Shown here: positions 1-10,073 of the stretch, one piece after another
Position numbering within the stretch: position 1 is the stretch's first letter
Layout: each line of letters begins with the position of its first letter
Assembly: GCA_947497905.1 (NCBI GenBank)
Contig: CANMIH010000001.1
Span: forward strand, 868,001 to 932,000
DNA length: 64,000 nt
From: an uncultured Pelagimonas sp.
GTDB lineage: Bacteria; Pseudomonadota; Alphaproteobacteria; Rhodobacterales; Rhodobacteraceae
Direction: 5' to 3'
Program-made: the position numbers and the translations under genes
Notes under the pieces: model-generated
The model's input: only the letters and a program-made list of their open reading frames with translations
Told to the model about the DNA's origin: nothing
Databases searched by the model: none

Positions 1-271
1 CCGCTATCTTGGCTTTGAACTTGTCCGCGTGTGAGGTTGATTCTTGTGGTCCAAGCAGCACCAATTGGAGGACACTCGCTTCAATGACCCCGGGCATCTT
101 GTCCACGCTCAGCTCGTGGCGAATGGCGTTTGTGGCATTAATCTGCCGTTCGAGTTCCAGCTCACTTTGCCAGAGGCTATAGATCGCTGTAATAGACAGA
201 AATAAAACGGAAAAAATCGAAACCCCACCAGAGATGAGTAGCCGTGTTTTCATCGGGACGTTGCGGAACAT
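1..271 (-). CDS. Methyl-accepting chemotaxis-like receptor, N-terminal fragment (runs off left edge)
   Basis: About 90 codons are open on the minus strand from the ATG at 271 to the window edge with no stop. The protein begins MFRNVPMKTRLLISGGVSIF, followed by one long hydrophobic segment (about residues 10-30) and then a charged helix rich in Glu and Gln. A short basic start, a transmembrane helix and a periplasmic helical sensor are how many methyl-accepting chemotaxis proteins and some sensor kinases begin. The ATG at codon 7 is an alternative start. No signalling domain lies inside the window, so the receptor call is an inference from N-terminal architecture only. Confidence 0.5.
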   Translation of the reverse strand, partial: MFRNVPMKTRLLISGGVSIFSVLFLSITAIYSLWQSELELERQINATNAIRHELSVDKMPGVIEASVLQLVLLGPQESTSHADKFKAKIA

Positions 272-488
272 TGTAACCTCGAAAAAAGTACGTAATTGGC
301 AATGGTTGATTCCCACATTCTCTCGATTGAGTTAAGAAATTCACCAACGCTTATCGTGCGAATATCAGGTTGTTTTGGTAAGGTTGGTAAATTTGAATCA
401 GAGTGAAGGGTGGTTGTGTCCTGATAATGTTTCTCACTAAGTCTCGCGTTAATTCAGTTAACGCGAGACCTGGTGTGATTCACCTGAG

Positions 489-824
489 TTAAATCTCGTC
501 GGCCAGCAAGTCTATAATTCGGTTTTCCAGGTCAACTCGCTGCTGTTCATTGAGAACAAATTCGACACCAAATTTTCCATCAGATCGCCACCTGATCTTT
601 GCTACAAAATCTCCAAGACGGCTTACAGTGAGCTCTACATATGCACCTAATTTGACTGGCTCAGCGCCCTCAACTCGGGCCCCGTTGCATGAGATGTTGG
701 TTATAGTACCTTTGAACTCAAACTGGGATGACTTTATTTGGCACGGAAGGTTTGCGGAATACCGAGTGAAACGACGGGCCTCCTTAAAGAGCGTAGTGGG
801 ATCGGTCATTAGGTCTTGAACCAT
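489..824 (-). CDS. PilZ domain protein (putative cyclic-di-GMP receptor)
   Basis: This 111-residue protein is essentially one PilZ domain. Both halves of the ligand motif are visible: RxxxR at residues 17-21 and NxSxxG at residues 43-48 (NISCNG). In characterised PilZ proteins these bind cyclic di-GMP. There is no other domain, so it would work as a soluble adaptor, possibly acting on motility or surface polysaccharide. It sits beside a chemotaxis-receptor-like fragment read in the same direction, which fits a motility role, but the partner is unknown. Shine-Dalgarno sequences are weak for both candidate starts (824 and the ATG at 809). Confidence 0.8.
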   Translation of the reverse strand: MVQDLMTDPTTLFKEARRFTRYSANLPCQIKSSQFEFKGTITNISCNGARVEGAEPVKLGAYVELTVSRLGDFVAKIRWRSDGKFGVEFVLNEQQRVDLENRIIDLLADEI

Positions 825-2142
825 TCTTTAGACGTGTTTTGGGGAAACCGTATTTTGGTACACACGCGTACTGATGTAGCTCAGATGGCGCCTACGAGAT
901 GAATGTATAAAGAGGCGTTAGATGCTACGTCGATCTACCTTGAACGGTTACAGTATGCGCTACGCGTCCAACAAGCGCGCAAAAGGCGCTTGAAATAAAC
1001 CAAAGTATAGGCGGTTTTATTTCACTTATGAGAACATTCAAAGTGCTTTGTATATGTGAAATTATTTTTGACCGAACAACTTTCAAGAAGAAGGGAATGG
1101 TTCAACTTTAAAGGCTTGAATGGGTTTCCGGCAGGTCGGTATGTTAAAGGGTATCCGAATTGTGAAAGGTACACCTATTGATTTTATAACCAGAATGTGG
1201 CGGTTTTTTGTAAGTTGTATAGGGGCATGAAAGGGAGTGATACGTTGCTGGACGCCTTGTATTTGTTGCCGCCATCTCGGTTGAGTGAGACATGCCGCTC
1301 GGCTTCAGGGATGTATCTTGAGCTATCAAATCTGGTTGGCCGACGAACAGGCGGTGCGTCATTGGCCTGACTTCCCGAAGAGCCATGGCAAACCACCGGG
1401 TCATAATCGACGTGTTCTGAGCGGGATTATCTCTATCAATTGGTTGCTCCCAGGGTGGCATGACAACAAAGCGGCACGCCGTATCAGACTTTCCTGGGAT
1501 CGCCCCATTCGCTTTTCATATTGGCTGGTCGGGTTCGCGAAAACAGTCGTTCCAGTGCTTTGGCGAATAATGTTCCATTGGCTGATTGGCGACTGCGCGC
1601 GCGCGGCGATGATGCGGATTGGGCTGCGAAACCCAAACAGACAAGGGAGTATAGCTCTGCTTGCCTGGCAGGAAATCACGTGAAAAGCCTAAGGGCTGGA
1701 GATAGGCTAGAGGCCCTGTGTGTGTGACACGCTTGAACAGGATGAGAGTCTTAGGAGGCGTTGGTGACCTGTCGATTCCAAAATTGGGCTGGCGATCTAC
1801 AGACACCTATCTCCACCCGGCGTTGAGGAGCAGCCCACTAGAATCCTCTTGAGACCTCACGGGAGCGGACGTGCGAGTAGGCGGGTGGGTGCGCGGGTTT
1901 ACATTTCGCACACGCTTTGGCGCAAAGTTAAAACGATCGTGGGAATGCTCGGTATTATAACCTGTCTCAGGAAGATCGAAGATCCTATTCGGTTTTCGCT
2001 GACAAGATAAAATGCGCCTAATTGCCAAACACAGAATCTGACAGACAAGAAGAAGCGTGTCAGATATTTGGCAGAGTGTGAGTGGTAGTAGTGTAAACCA
2101 CCAACCTTCGATTTTTTTCTTTGTTTTTCAGCGGATTTGCAC
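825..2142. other. 1.3-kb stretch without a convincing gene, AT-richer, next to tRNA-Gly
   Basis: No open frame here looks like a real protein. The longest (1285-1683 plus, 1144-1461 minus, 1899-2258 minus) have biased, domain-free translations and overlap each other. The sequence is visibly AT-richer than the GC-rich genes from 2.3 kb onward. A 7-bp inverted repeat (CAAGCGC, loop, GCGCTTG) lies at 972-992 without a T-run. The stretch abuts the 3' end of tRNA-Gly, a common integration target, but I see no integrase and no repeated tRNA end, so it may be decayed accessory DNA. Confidence 0.5.
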
Positions 2143-2216
2143 TGGAGCGGGTAACGAGAATCGAACTCGTAACTAAAGCTTGGGAAGCTGCCGTGATACC
2201 TTTTCACCATACCCGC
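2143..2216 (-). tRNA. tRNA-Gly (anticodon CCC)
   Basis: The reverse complement folds into a complete cloverleaf of 74 nt including an encoded CCA. The 7-bp acceptor stem (GCGGGTA with TACCCGC) is perfect, the D stem has 3 bp, and the T arm is ACGAG-TTCGATT-CTCGT. The anticodon loop TTCCCAA gives CCC. The anticodon stem has one mismatch (C28 against U42) and a G-U closing pair, unusual but probably tolerated. The 3' end faces the gene-poor stretch on its left. Confidence 0.9.
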
Positions 2217-2281
2217 GCCGGTGATGTGGTTGCTATCCAAAGCGCTCTCGAGCGTCAAGAGCGCTTTGGCCGCAAACGGGT

Positions 2282-3481
2282 TTATTCCTGAAAGGGGCGC
2301 AGGTTGGGGGGATCATAGTTCGTGGCAGGATCTGCGCGGCGGGCAAAGGCTGAGGGGTGGATTTTGGCGTTGGGCGGAATGTAGCGGTATTGCCCGAGGG
2401 GCAGGTAGTAGCCAAAGACGCCAGACTGCCCCGGCCAGCGGCTGCGTCGGGTGAGGCGAGGCAGGATTTCTAGCAGGCCCCAGGGTTTGGGGAAAACCAG
2501 CTGACTGTGCAGCGGCGCGCTGGGATCCGGGGCGGAGATAGACAGCTCCATCTTTTCTGTCACCTTGTCTTTGGCTCCCATAACATACCGATTGTAAAAG
2601 GTTTTACGGAAGGCTAAGCCATCCTCGCCCAGTGCATCCAGCTCTTCTCGCATCCAGGCCAGCGTGAGTTTTGACAGGCCTGCCTCGGCCTCAGGAATGC
2701 TGCCCGCCACATCGCTGTGCGTGCCGGGGAACCAGACCTGTTTGACGTCCTGCAGCGGCGGCTCGGTTTTGCTTCGAAAGCGCGTGCCGTGATAGGGGCG
2801 GCCTTCCTCCCACATCTGATGGCGGAAAAACCGGCGGCGTTCGTCGATTGACAGAACATGGCGCACGGATTTGACGGAAGGATTGTCATCCACGCTTGAA
2901 TGGGTGCCGAACTCCAGAAACGTTCCGGGTTTCAGGCGGATTCGGATCATCGAACTGACCGTGTCCCACAGTCCCAGAAAACGGATCGATGGGTGCTGGA
3001 TATGGAAAAACTGTTCCGAGATGCGCAGAGGTGCAAAAGCCTTGCGCGGGCTGTCCTTGCGCAGTTTGCGCCAGGCTTTGAATACCGGGCCAATCAGATG
3101 CAATTCATGTGGCGCCACAAGGCCAAAGTCGTTGATGAACCCGGCAAGCACGCGGGCGGTATAGGCCCCGCGGGAATAGCCAAAGAAATAGAGCTGATCG
3201 CCCGGTTGATAGTTCTCGCATAAAAATCGGTAAGCATGCATCACATTGGCCTCAAGACCAATGCCGGCAATCAATCCAAGCACCTGTTTGCTGCGGGCAA
3301 AGAGGGTTTGGGCAAAGGGGCGGGTGGATAGAGTGCCAACGCCGGGTTCGTAATAGGCGAGCTGGCTATCGTCATGTTTGAGGCATTTGTACAGCCGAAG
3401 AATATTACTTTCGTTCTTTTCGACCTCGTTGCCGGTGCCATCCAGACAAACGATCAGTTTGCGCGCCTTTGTGTCGGTCAT
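2282..3481 (-). CDS. DUF2235 alpha/beta-hydrolase family protein
   Basis: This 399-residue protein has the DUF2235 layout. An N-terminal strand ends in LDGTGNE (about residues 14-20), and a nucleophile elbow GYSRGAYTAR of GxSxG form lies near residue 100. The same fold is found in Tle1-type phospholipase effectors of type VI secretion, but DUF2235 also occurs in stand-alone cytoplasmic proteins. No signal peptide and no VgrG, Hcp or immunity-like gene is present, so a secreted-toxin role is not supported. It lies downstream of the corrinoid activator on the same strand, 66 nt away, with a long hairpin in the gap that covers its ribosome binding site. Confidence 0.8.
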   Translation of the reverse strand: MTDTKARKLIVCLDGTGNEVEKNESNILRLYKCLKHDDSQLAYYEPGVGTLSTRPFAQTLFARSKQVLGLIAGIGLEANVMHAYRFLCENYQPGDQLYFFGYSRGAYTARVLAGFINDFGLVAPHELHLIGPVFKAWRKLRKDSPRKAFAPLRISEQFFHIQHPSIRFLGLWDTVSSMIRIRLKPGTFLEFGTHSSVDDNPSVKSVRHVLSIDERRRFFRHQMWEEGRPYHGTRFRSKTEPPLQDVKQVWFPGTHSDVAGSIPEAEAGLSKLTLAWMREELDALGEDGLAFRKTFYNRYVMGAKDKVTEKMELSISAPDPSAPLHSQLVFPKPWGLLEILPRLTRRSRWPGQSGVFGYYLPLGQYRYIPPNAKIHPSAFARRADPATNYDPPNLRPFQE

Positions 3482-3487
3482 GAAAAT

Positions 3488-3533
3488 CTCTCTTTGCCAA
3501 TTGCGGCAGAGCCTAATGCATTGGCAAAGAGAG
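3488..3533 (-). promoter_or_regulatory. 14-bp hairpin covering the DUF2235 ribosome binding site
   Basis: CTCTCTTTGCCAAT (3488-3501) and ATTGGCAAAGAGAG (3520-3533) are exact reverse complements around an 18-nt loop. On the minus strand the second arm ends in AAAGAGAG, then ATTTTC and the ATG at 3481. The arm is therefore both the likely Shine-Dalgarno of the DUF2235 gene and the end of a terminator-like stem with a short T-run. It could end transcription after the activator gene, mask translation of the next gene, or both. Confidence 0.6.
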
Positions 3534-3547
3534 GCAATATGTGAATG

Positions 3548-5602
3548 TTACCCGCGACGACGACGCCTGCGACGGCCGCCTTCGGCACCGCCTTCATCTC
3601 CACCATTGGTGTTGAAGCTGACATCGGGCAGGGTGGTGATACCGCGCAGGATCGGGAAGGGATCCGTGGCGTGGGGAATGGCATTGGCGTTGACGAAATG
3701 CTCTTGGAACTTGGGTTCAATCGCGGTTTCGACTTTGGTGATTTCACGCACAACACGTTCGATAGTGCGACGCGACGACAAATTGCACAGCGCGATGCGG
3801 GCCCCGGTACCGGCGGCGTTGCCTGCGGATTGTACTTTGTCGAGCGGCACATCGGGGATCATGCCCAGCACCATGGCGTGCAGCGGTGAGATATGCGCGC
3901 CAAAGGCCCCGGCCAGGACAACGCGGTCGACCGTGTCGGTTTCGCGGGTGTCCATCAACAGACGCGCCCCGGCATAAAGGGCCGATTTCGCGAGCTGGAT
4001 CGCGCGGATGTCGCCCTGAGTGACCGTTACACGCGGTCCACCGTCGGCGCTGCCATCATAGATCAGGTACGCGTTGGTGCGCCCCTCGGCCTCACAGCGG
4101 GCGGTGCCGGTCTGCTCGGAATTGCCGATCAGACCTGATGGATCCAAGAGACCCGCGATGCGCATTTCGGCCACGGCCTCGATGATACCCGAACCACAGA
4201 TGCCGGTGATGCCGGTGGCGGCAGTTTTCTCGGCAAAGCCCTCTTCATCCGACCACAGCTCACAGCCAATGACACGGAAGCGGGGTTCTTTGGTGATTGG
4301 ATCGATGCGCAGTGCTTCGATGGCGCCGGGGGCGGCGCGCTGGCCCGAGCTAATCTGAGCGCCTTCAAAGGCGGGGCCGGTGGGCGACGAACAGGCCAGA
4401 ACGTTTTTTGTATCGCCCAGCAGAATTTCCGCGTTGGTGCCCACATCGATGATCAACACGAGATCCTCGGATTTGCCGGGTTCTTCCGACAAGGCCACGG
4501 CCGCCGCATCGGCGCCAACGTGTCCGGCAATGCAGGGAAGGACATAGATACGTGAGGAAGACCGAAGGGCTTTGAGCCCAAGCTCTGCGGCGCTGATCTG
4601 AACCTCGTTTGAGGTCGCAAGCGCAAAAGGCGCCTGACCCAGCTCAACGGGGTCAATGCCCAGCAACAAGTGGTGCATAACCGGGTTACACACAAAGACG
4701 GTTTCAAGGATCAGATCGACATCGATCCCGGCCTCGGTGGCGATTTCCTGCGCCAGCGTGTCAATCGCATCGCGCACGGCATTGGTCATTTCTTTGTCAC
4801 CGCCAGCGTTCATCATGGCGTAAGAGACGCGCGACATCAGATCTTCGCCAAAGCGGATCTGAGGGTTCATGATGCCGGATGAGGCCACAACCTCACCGGT
4901 TTCCAGATTGGTCAGGTGGGCAGCAACGGTGGTCGAGCCAAGGTCAATTGCCAGACCATAAAGCCCGCCTTCGTGCAGACCGGGCCATACGGCGGTGATG
5001 CGTGGTGTGGCGTCGGAGGACAGTTTGTTCAGTGCAACTGTGATCTGCCATTTCCCTTTGCGCAAAACGGTTTGCAGGGTTTTCTGAACGTCAAAATCGA
5101 TCTCGATGGAGTCAATATCCCACTGCGCCTTCAGCGCGTTTGCCACACGCTCAAGATCGCCGGTGGGCTCGTGCATGTCGGGCTCTTCCACCTCGATGAA
5201 ATAGAGGCGCGTGGCCGGATCCATCTCAATCGCGCGGGCGGTTGCCGCTTTGCGCACCACTTGACGGTGGACCTGACTTTCTGGTGGGACGTCGATGACG
5301 ATGTCGCCCTGAACAGTGGCCTGACAGCCCAAACGACGCCCGGGTTTCAGACCTCGTTTGTCGTCATAACGCTGTTCGACTTTGTTCCATTCTGACAGCG
5401 CGCCGTCTTCAACGGTCACTCCGTGTTTCGGGAAATCACCGTAAGAGGGCGTGATCTGACATTTCGAACAAATGCCACGGCCGCCGCAGACCGAATCCAG
5501 ATCCACACCCAGCTGCCGCGCAGCTGTCAGAACCGGGGTACCCACGGGAAAATTCCCGCGTTTGCCTGAGGGAGTGAAGATCACGAGAGGGTCTTTGGTC
5601 AT
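3548..5602 (-). CDS. RACo-like reductive activator of corrinoid proteins (2Fe-2S ferredoxin + ASKHA ATPase)
   Basis: This 684-residue protein joins an N-terminal plant-type [2Fe-2S] ferredoxin domain to an actin/Hsp70-like (ASKHA) ATPase domain. The cluster ligands are C39, C45, C48 and C93; the ATPase phosphate loop is AIDLGSTTVAAHL. Family members use ATP to reduce inactive Co(II) corrinoid back to Co(I) in methyltransferase systems. I start it at the ATG at 5602 because AGGAAAG sits 6 nt upstream; a longer open frame to 5671 has no such site. The C-terminus is unusual: a Gly/Glu-rich linker and seven consecutive arginines. Two MttB-family methyltransferases lie 19-24 kb away in the window, but no corrinoid protein does. 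Confidence 0.85.
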   Translation of the reverse strand: MTKDPLVIFTPSGKRGNFPVGTPVLTAARQLGVDLDSVCGGRGICSKCQITPSYGDFPKHGVTVEDGALSEWNKVEQRYDDKRGLKPGRRLGCQATVQGDIVIDVPPESQVHRQVVRKAATARAIEMDPATRLYFIEVEEPDMHEPTGDLERVANALKAQWDIDSIEIDFDVQKTLQTVLRKGKWQITVALNKLSSDATPRITAVWPGLHEGGLYGLAIDLGSTTVAAHLTNLETGEVVASSGIMNPQIRFGEDLMSRVSYAMMNAGGDKEMTNAVRDAIDTLAQEIATEAGIDVDLILETVFVCNPVMHHLLLGIDPVELGQAPFALATSNEVQISAAELGLKALRSSSRIYVLPCIAGHVGADAAAVALSEEPGKSEDLVLIIDVGTNAEILLGDTKNVLACSSPTGPAFEGAQISSGQRAAPGAIEALRIDPITKEPRFRVIGCELWSDEEGFAEKTAATGITGICGSGIIEAVAEMRIAGLLDPSGLIGNSEQTGTARCEAEGRTNAYLIYDGSADGGPRVTVTQGDIRAIQLAKSALYAGARLLMDTRETDTVDRVVLAGAFGAHISPLHAMVLGMIPDVPLDKVQSAGNAAGTGARIALCNLSSRRTIERVVREITKVETAIEPKFQEHFVNANAIPHATDPFPILRGITTLPDVSFNTNGGDEGGAEGGRRRRRRRG

Positions 5603-5794
5603 GACAGTCTTTCCTATTGCGCAGGTCGAACATAGACCTTGGGTCAGAAAGGAAAAGTCGCAGACCGTCATGCGGTTGATGGAAAACGTCGCAGATCGAC
5701 AGTTTCTCAGGCCGGTGGACCGTATTTGTTGGCTTTAGTAGAGAAAACAAATCCTAGTTTTTTGTCACACTCTCTCTGAACCACATCGAAAAAA

Positions 5795-6952
5795 TCACTG
5801 TTTTGAAACTTCATCCAACCATCGCAGAATTTCACCGCGATTGCCATCAAGGTCCGGGGCCGGAGGGCGGGTTGTTGGGTCCGGGGCTCCGGTCATCTTG
5901 ATCGGATTGCCCGCGGCCTTGTAGGCGGCGCGACCGCTCTTATCCAAGACATCAACGACCATGTTGCGGGCAAGAATTTGCGGATCTTCCAACGCCTGGG
6001 CTACGTTTTGGATTGGGCCGGTAGGAATGCCCGCTGCGGTGAGTTTGTCGATCCAAAAGCTGCGGGTGTTATCTAGTGTAACTGCTTCTATCAACCTCTT
6101 GAGAAGGCGCGCGTTTTCGCATCTTGCAGGGTTGGTGGCGAACCGTGCGTCATCTGCCAGCGGCAGATTTAGGGCGATACAGAGTTTTTCAAACAGTTTG
6201 TCGTTGCCTGCCGCGATGACAAACAACCCGTCTGAGGCGTGAAAGGTTTCAAAGGGGGTGATCGACGGATGGCGGGCACCGGAGGGGCCTGGGGCCGTGC
6301 CAGTGACCGAGGTGATCGCCACCGCATGTTCCAGAATGGCCAGTTGCGAGTCCAGCATGGCCACATCCACTTTGCGCCCCAGCCCGCTGCGGTCGCGGTC
6401 CATCAGCGCGGCCAGCAGGCCCTGACAGAGAAACATGCCTGCAATGATATCGCCAATCGATGCACCGACGCGCACCGGGTCGCGATCTTTTTCGCCGGTG
6501 ATTGACATCACGCCGCCACGGGCCTGCACCACCATGTCATAGGCCGGACGCTGAGAATCCGGCCCGCTGTGGCCAAATCCCGAGACCGCGCCATAGACAA
6601 GCCGGGGAAAGCGCATATGCAGCTCTTCCCATCCATAGCCCAGACGTTCCATCACGCCGGGTCGGTAGTTTTCGACAATCGCGTCAGATTTTTCCAAAAG
6701 TTGTTCGAAAACAGTTCTGTCTTCGTCTTTCTTTAAGTTGAGCGCGATCGATTTCTTGCCGTGATTGATGGTGGCGAAATAGGCGGATTTCCCATCTTTG
6801 AACGGCGGGAAGGCGCGGGTGTCGTCCCCAGCCTCAGGGGGCTCGACCTTGATGACCGTCGCACCAAGATCCGCGAGCGTCATGGTGCAGAACGGCCCGG
6901 CAAGAACATGTGTAAGATCGAGAATGGTGTATCCGGCTAAGGGGGCGGTCAT
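5795..6952 (-). CDS. Family III CoA-transferase (CaiB/BaiF type)
   Basis: This 385-residue protein has the start typical of class III CoA-transferases (GYTILDLTHVLAGPFCTMTL) and the conserved segments VENYRPGVMERLG and AYDMVVQARGG. Members move CoA between carboxylic acids, for example carnitine/crotonobetaine, formate/oxalate or succinate/malate. The catalytic Asp of the family should lie in the AMLDSQLAILEHAV region, where an Asp is present. It lies 192 nt upstream of the corrinoid activator on the same strand and downstream of the XRE regulator. That makes a link with quaternary-amine or organic-acid breakdown plausible, but the substrate cannot be read from sequence. Confidence 0.85.
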   Translation of the reverse strand: MTAPLAGYTILDLTHVLAGPFCTMTLADLGATVIKVEPPEAGDDTRAFPPFKDGKSAYFATINHGKKSIALNLKKDEDRTVFEQLLEKSDAIVENYRPGVMERLGYGWEELHMRFPRLVYGAVSGFGHSGPDSQRPAYDMVVQARGGVMSITGEKDRDPVRVGASIGDIIAGMFLCQGLLAALMDRDRSGLGRKVDVAMLDSQLAILEHAVAITSVTGTAPGPSGARHPSITPFETFHASDGLFVIAAGNDKLFEKLCIALNLPLADDARFATNPARCENARLLKRLIEAVTLDNTRSFWIDKLTAAGIPTGPIQNVAQALEDPQILARNMVVDVLDKSGRAAYKAAGNPIKMTGAPDPTTRPPAPDLDGNRGEILRWLDEVSKQ

Positions 6953-7052
6953 GGGAACCTCAATGTTTTTCCTGCCTATGACCGCATTGGAATGACACAG
7001 GTATGACGCAGGTCAAATGGACCCGGCGATATTCTGCCAGAGGGGCGGGGGA

Positions 7053-7910
7053 TCAGTCTTCAACCGGGCGTGAAATTTCGCGGAAAATATGCAGTGGAAT
7101 CTCGTCAGCAGAGAATAAACCAACACGCCGCGCCACGGAAACGGGATTTGCCTCGGCTCCCTCAAGCCGTTGAAACAAAACGCGTGACATGCGGCGCAGC
7201 GACGGAGATGGACCACGGCAGGCCATCGAAAATCCGGTGAAGTTGTCTGGCCCTAAAGAGGGATCTGCCCGGTCGAGGTAGAACACGCTGTGCATTCTGT
7301 TCTCACCTTGATGCACAAAGAAGATCACGACGCCTTGCGGCTGACCCAGAACAGCGCCTCTGAACTCGCGTTTGTGTGTCGGGGGCAGATAACCGCGATC
7401 AAGCAGGACCTTGAGATCATATCCTCTGCACACTTTGGATTGCCCATGCATGAAGACCCGCACAGGCATGCAGATAAACTTGCTGCGGTCTGCGAAAGAG
7501 GCGCGCCAAAACAGATAAAGACCGTTGGGCAGAAAATCCGGATCGGAATCAATCGGGCCATCGCCGAACAGAAAGCTCATGGCGTCTTCCTGAGCGGGGG
7601 TGGATTGACCGCCAAATCGGTCGTTGGAGGGAGTATGGCCATTGGGGGAATAATATTCTTCAGTAATTGGGATCAAAACCACCCGCCCATCGACGCCAAA
7701 ATAGTCGCAAATCCGTTGCAACAGCGCCGGTTTGGGGTGGGATGTGCCAGCCAGAAAGCGGCTCATCTGAACTTTGCTCAGATCAAGCGCGCGCGCGACA
7801 TGTGCGATCGAAGGGTGCTGGTCGCACAGTTTTCGCAGGTTATGGGCAAACACTAGGTTTGGATTCACACCAAAGCTCACCTTACCAAGACCAATGGTCT
7901 CAGGGTACAC
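7053..7910 (-). CDS. XRE-type helix-turn-helix regulator with an unknown C-terminal domain
   Basis: Residues about 20-75 form a Cro/CI-type helix-turn-helix (HVARALDLSKVQMSRFLAGT) followed by DYFGVDGRVV. The remaining roughly 200 residues match no domain I recognise and may sense a ligand. The 5' end is uncertain. The open frame begins at a GTG (7910) without a Shine-Dalgarno, while a GTG at 7868 has AAGGTGA about 6 nt upstream. A palindrome lies inside a promoter-like sequence just upstream, which suggests autoregulation. The CoA-transferase and corrinoid activator are the next genes on the same strand and are possible targets. Confidence 0.7.
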   Translation of the reverse strand: MYPETIGLGKVSFGVNPNLVFAHNLRKLCDQHPSIAHVARALDLSKVQMSRFLAGTSHPKPALLQRICDYFGVDGRVVLIPITEEYYSPNGHTPSNDRFGGQSTPAQEDAMSFLFGDGPIDSDPDFLPNGLYLFWRASFADRSKFICMPVRVFMHGQSKVCRGYDLKVLLDRGYLPPTHKREFRGAVLGQPQGVVIFFVHQGENRMHSVFYLDRADPSLGPDNFTGFSMACRGPSPSLRRMSRVLFQRLEGAEANPVSVARRVGLFSADEIPLHIFREISRPVED

Positions 7911-7922
7911 GGTTCGATTAGC

Positions 7923-7956
7923 TGACGCTAGATTACGGTTTGCAAACCTGCGTCAA
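7923..7956 (-). promoter_or_regulatory. Palindromic operator inside the likely XRE promoter
   Basis: GGTTTGCAAACC at 7937-7948 is a perfect 12-bp palindrome. On the minus strand it follows TTGACG (7956-7951), a good -35 hexamer, and would lie in the spacer before a weak -10. TGACGC and GCGTCA also occur as an outer inverted pair at 7923-7928 and 7950-7955. A repressor bound here would block RNA polymerase, as expected for an autoregulated XRE gene. Confidence 0.5.
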
Positions 7957-7972
7957 CCTGACGGGCTGTGAG

Positions 7973-8200
7973 CTAGGCTATGGTTCCTATGTCCTTTCTG
8001 GCTTGTGCCTCACGTAGTCGCGCGGCGGTTGAATGGATGTCCTGAGAGATAAGTAAGAGGTGCGCAACGCGACTTGAATGGATTTCACCGGCCATATTAT
8101 AGGCAACAACTTCAACAGCTTGTGAGATCTTGCTAAGCTCGTGGGCGGCCTTTTGAAGTCGGATGGTTTTGGCACATGGCTGTGCGTCTGGTTTGCGCAT
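7973..8200 (-). CDS. Small helical protein of unknown function (75 aa)
   Basis: I place the start at the ATG at 8200 because GGGAGACAGGA directly precedes it. The protein is 75 residues, soluble and almost entirely helical in appearance, with no Cys pairs and no signal peptide. The middle (AAHELSKISQAVEVVAYNMA) looks amphipathic and could be a short coiled coil. I do not recognise a family. It is read in the same direction as the XRE regulator, 62 nt upstream of it, but the palindromic promoter lies between them, so it is probably its own unit. Confidence 0.6.
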   Translation of the reverse strand: MRKPDAQPCAKTIRLQKAAHELSKISQAVEVVAYNMAGEIHSSRVAHLLLISQDIHSTAARLREAQARKDIGTIA

Positions 8201-8352
8201 TCCTGTCTCCCAAGGCCCGCTTATGCAGAGCGGGCCCAAACTTGTCTTCGATACTGAAACTGAAATTACCAATGGGCGGCGCCCCTGCCGAGAATCAAAA
8301 ATGCATATCGTAGGTACATTTTTGTGAACGCCTTGAAATTGAGCAGTTTTGA

Positions 8353-9897
<1,545 letters not shown>

Positions 9898-9920
9898 TCA
9901 AAGCGGAATGTGAATTCTGA

Positions 9921-9951
9921 CACCAGAGTGGGAAACCACTCTGGTGTTTTT
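9921..9951 (+). terminator. Rho-independent terminator after guaB
   Basis: CACCAGAGTG (9921-9930) pairs perfectly with CACTCTGGTG (9937-9946) around GGAAAC and is followed by a run of five T. Confidence 0.9.
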
Positions 9952-10073
9952 CGTTTTGGGCTTGCTTTGACGTGAGGAAGACCGCTCGTGCTGTGATTGT
10001 GCCGAGGCACATCTCGCTTCTCGGTCTGTGCTAGGGTAGGGAATGCCCAACACAGCCCAAGCAGGATCGCAAC

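Noticed and set aside
1144-2258. Several overlapping open frames of 60-132 codons on both strands between the PilZ gene and tRNA-Gly
   Set aside because: Translations have no recognisable domain, no consistent start signals and they overlap one another; one runs across the tRNA gene.
2282-3481. DUF2235 protein as a type VI secretion lipase effector
   Set aside because: No VgrG, Hcp, PAAR or immunity-like neighbour is present, so only the fold is supported.
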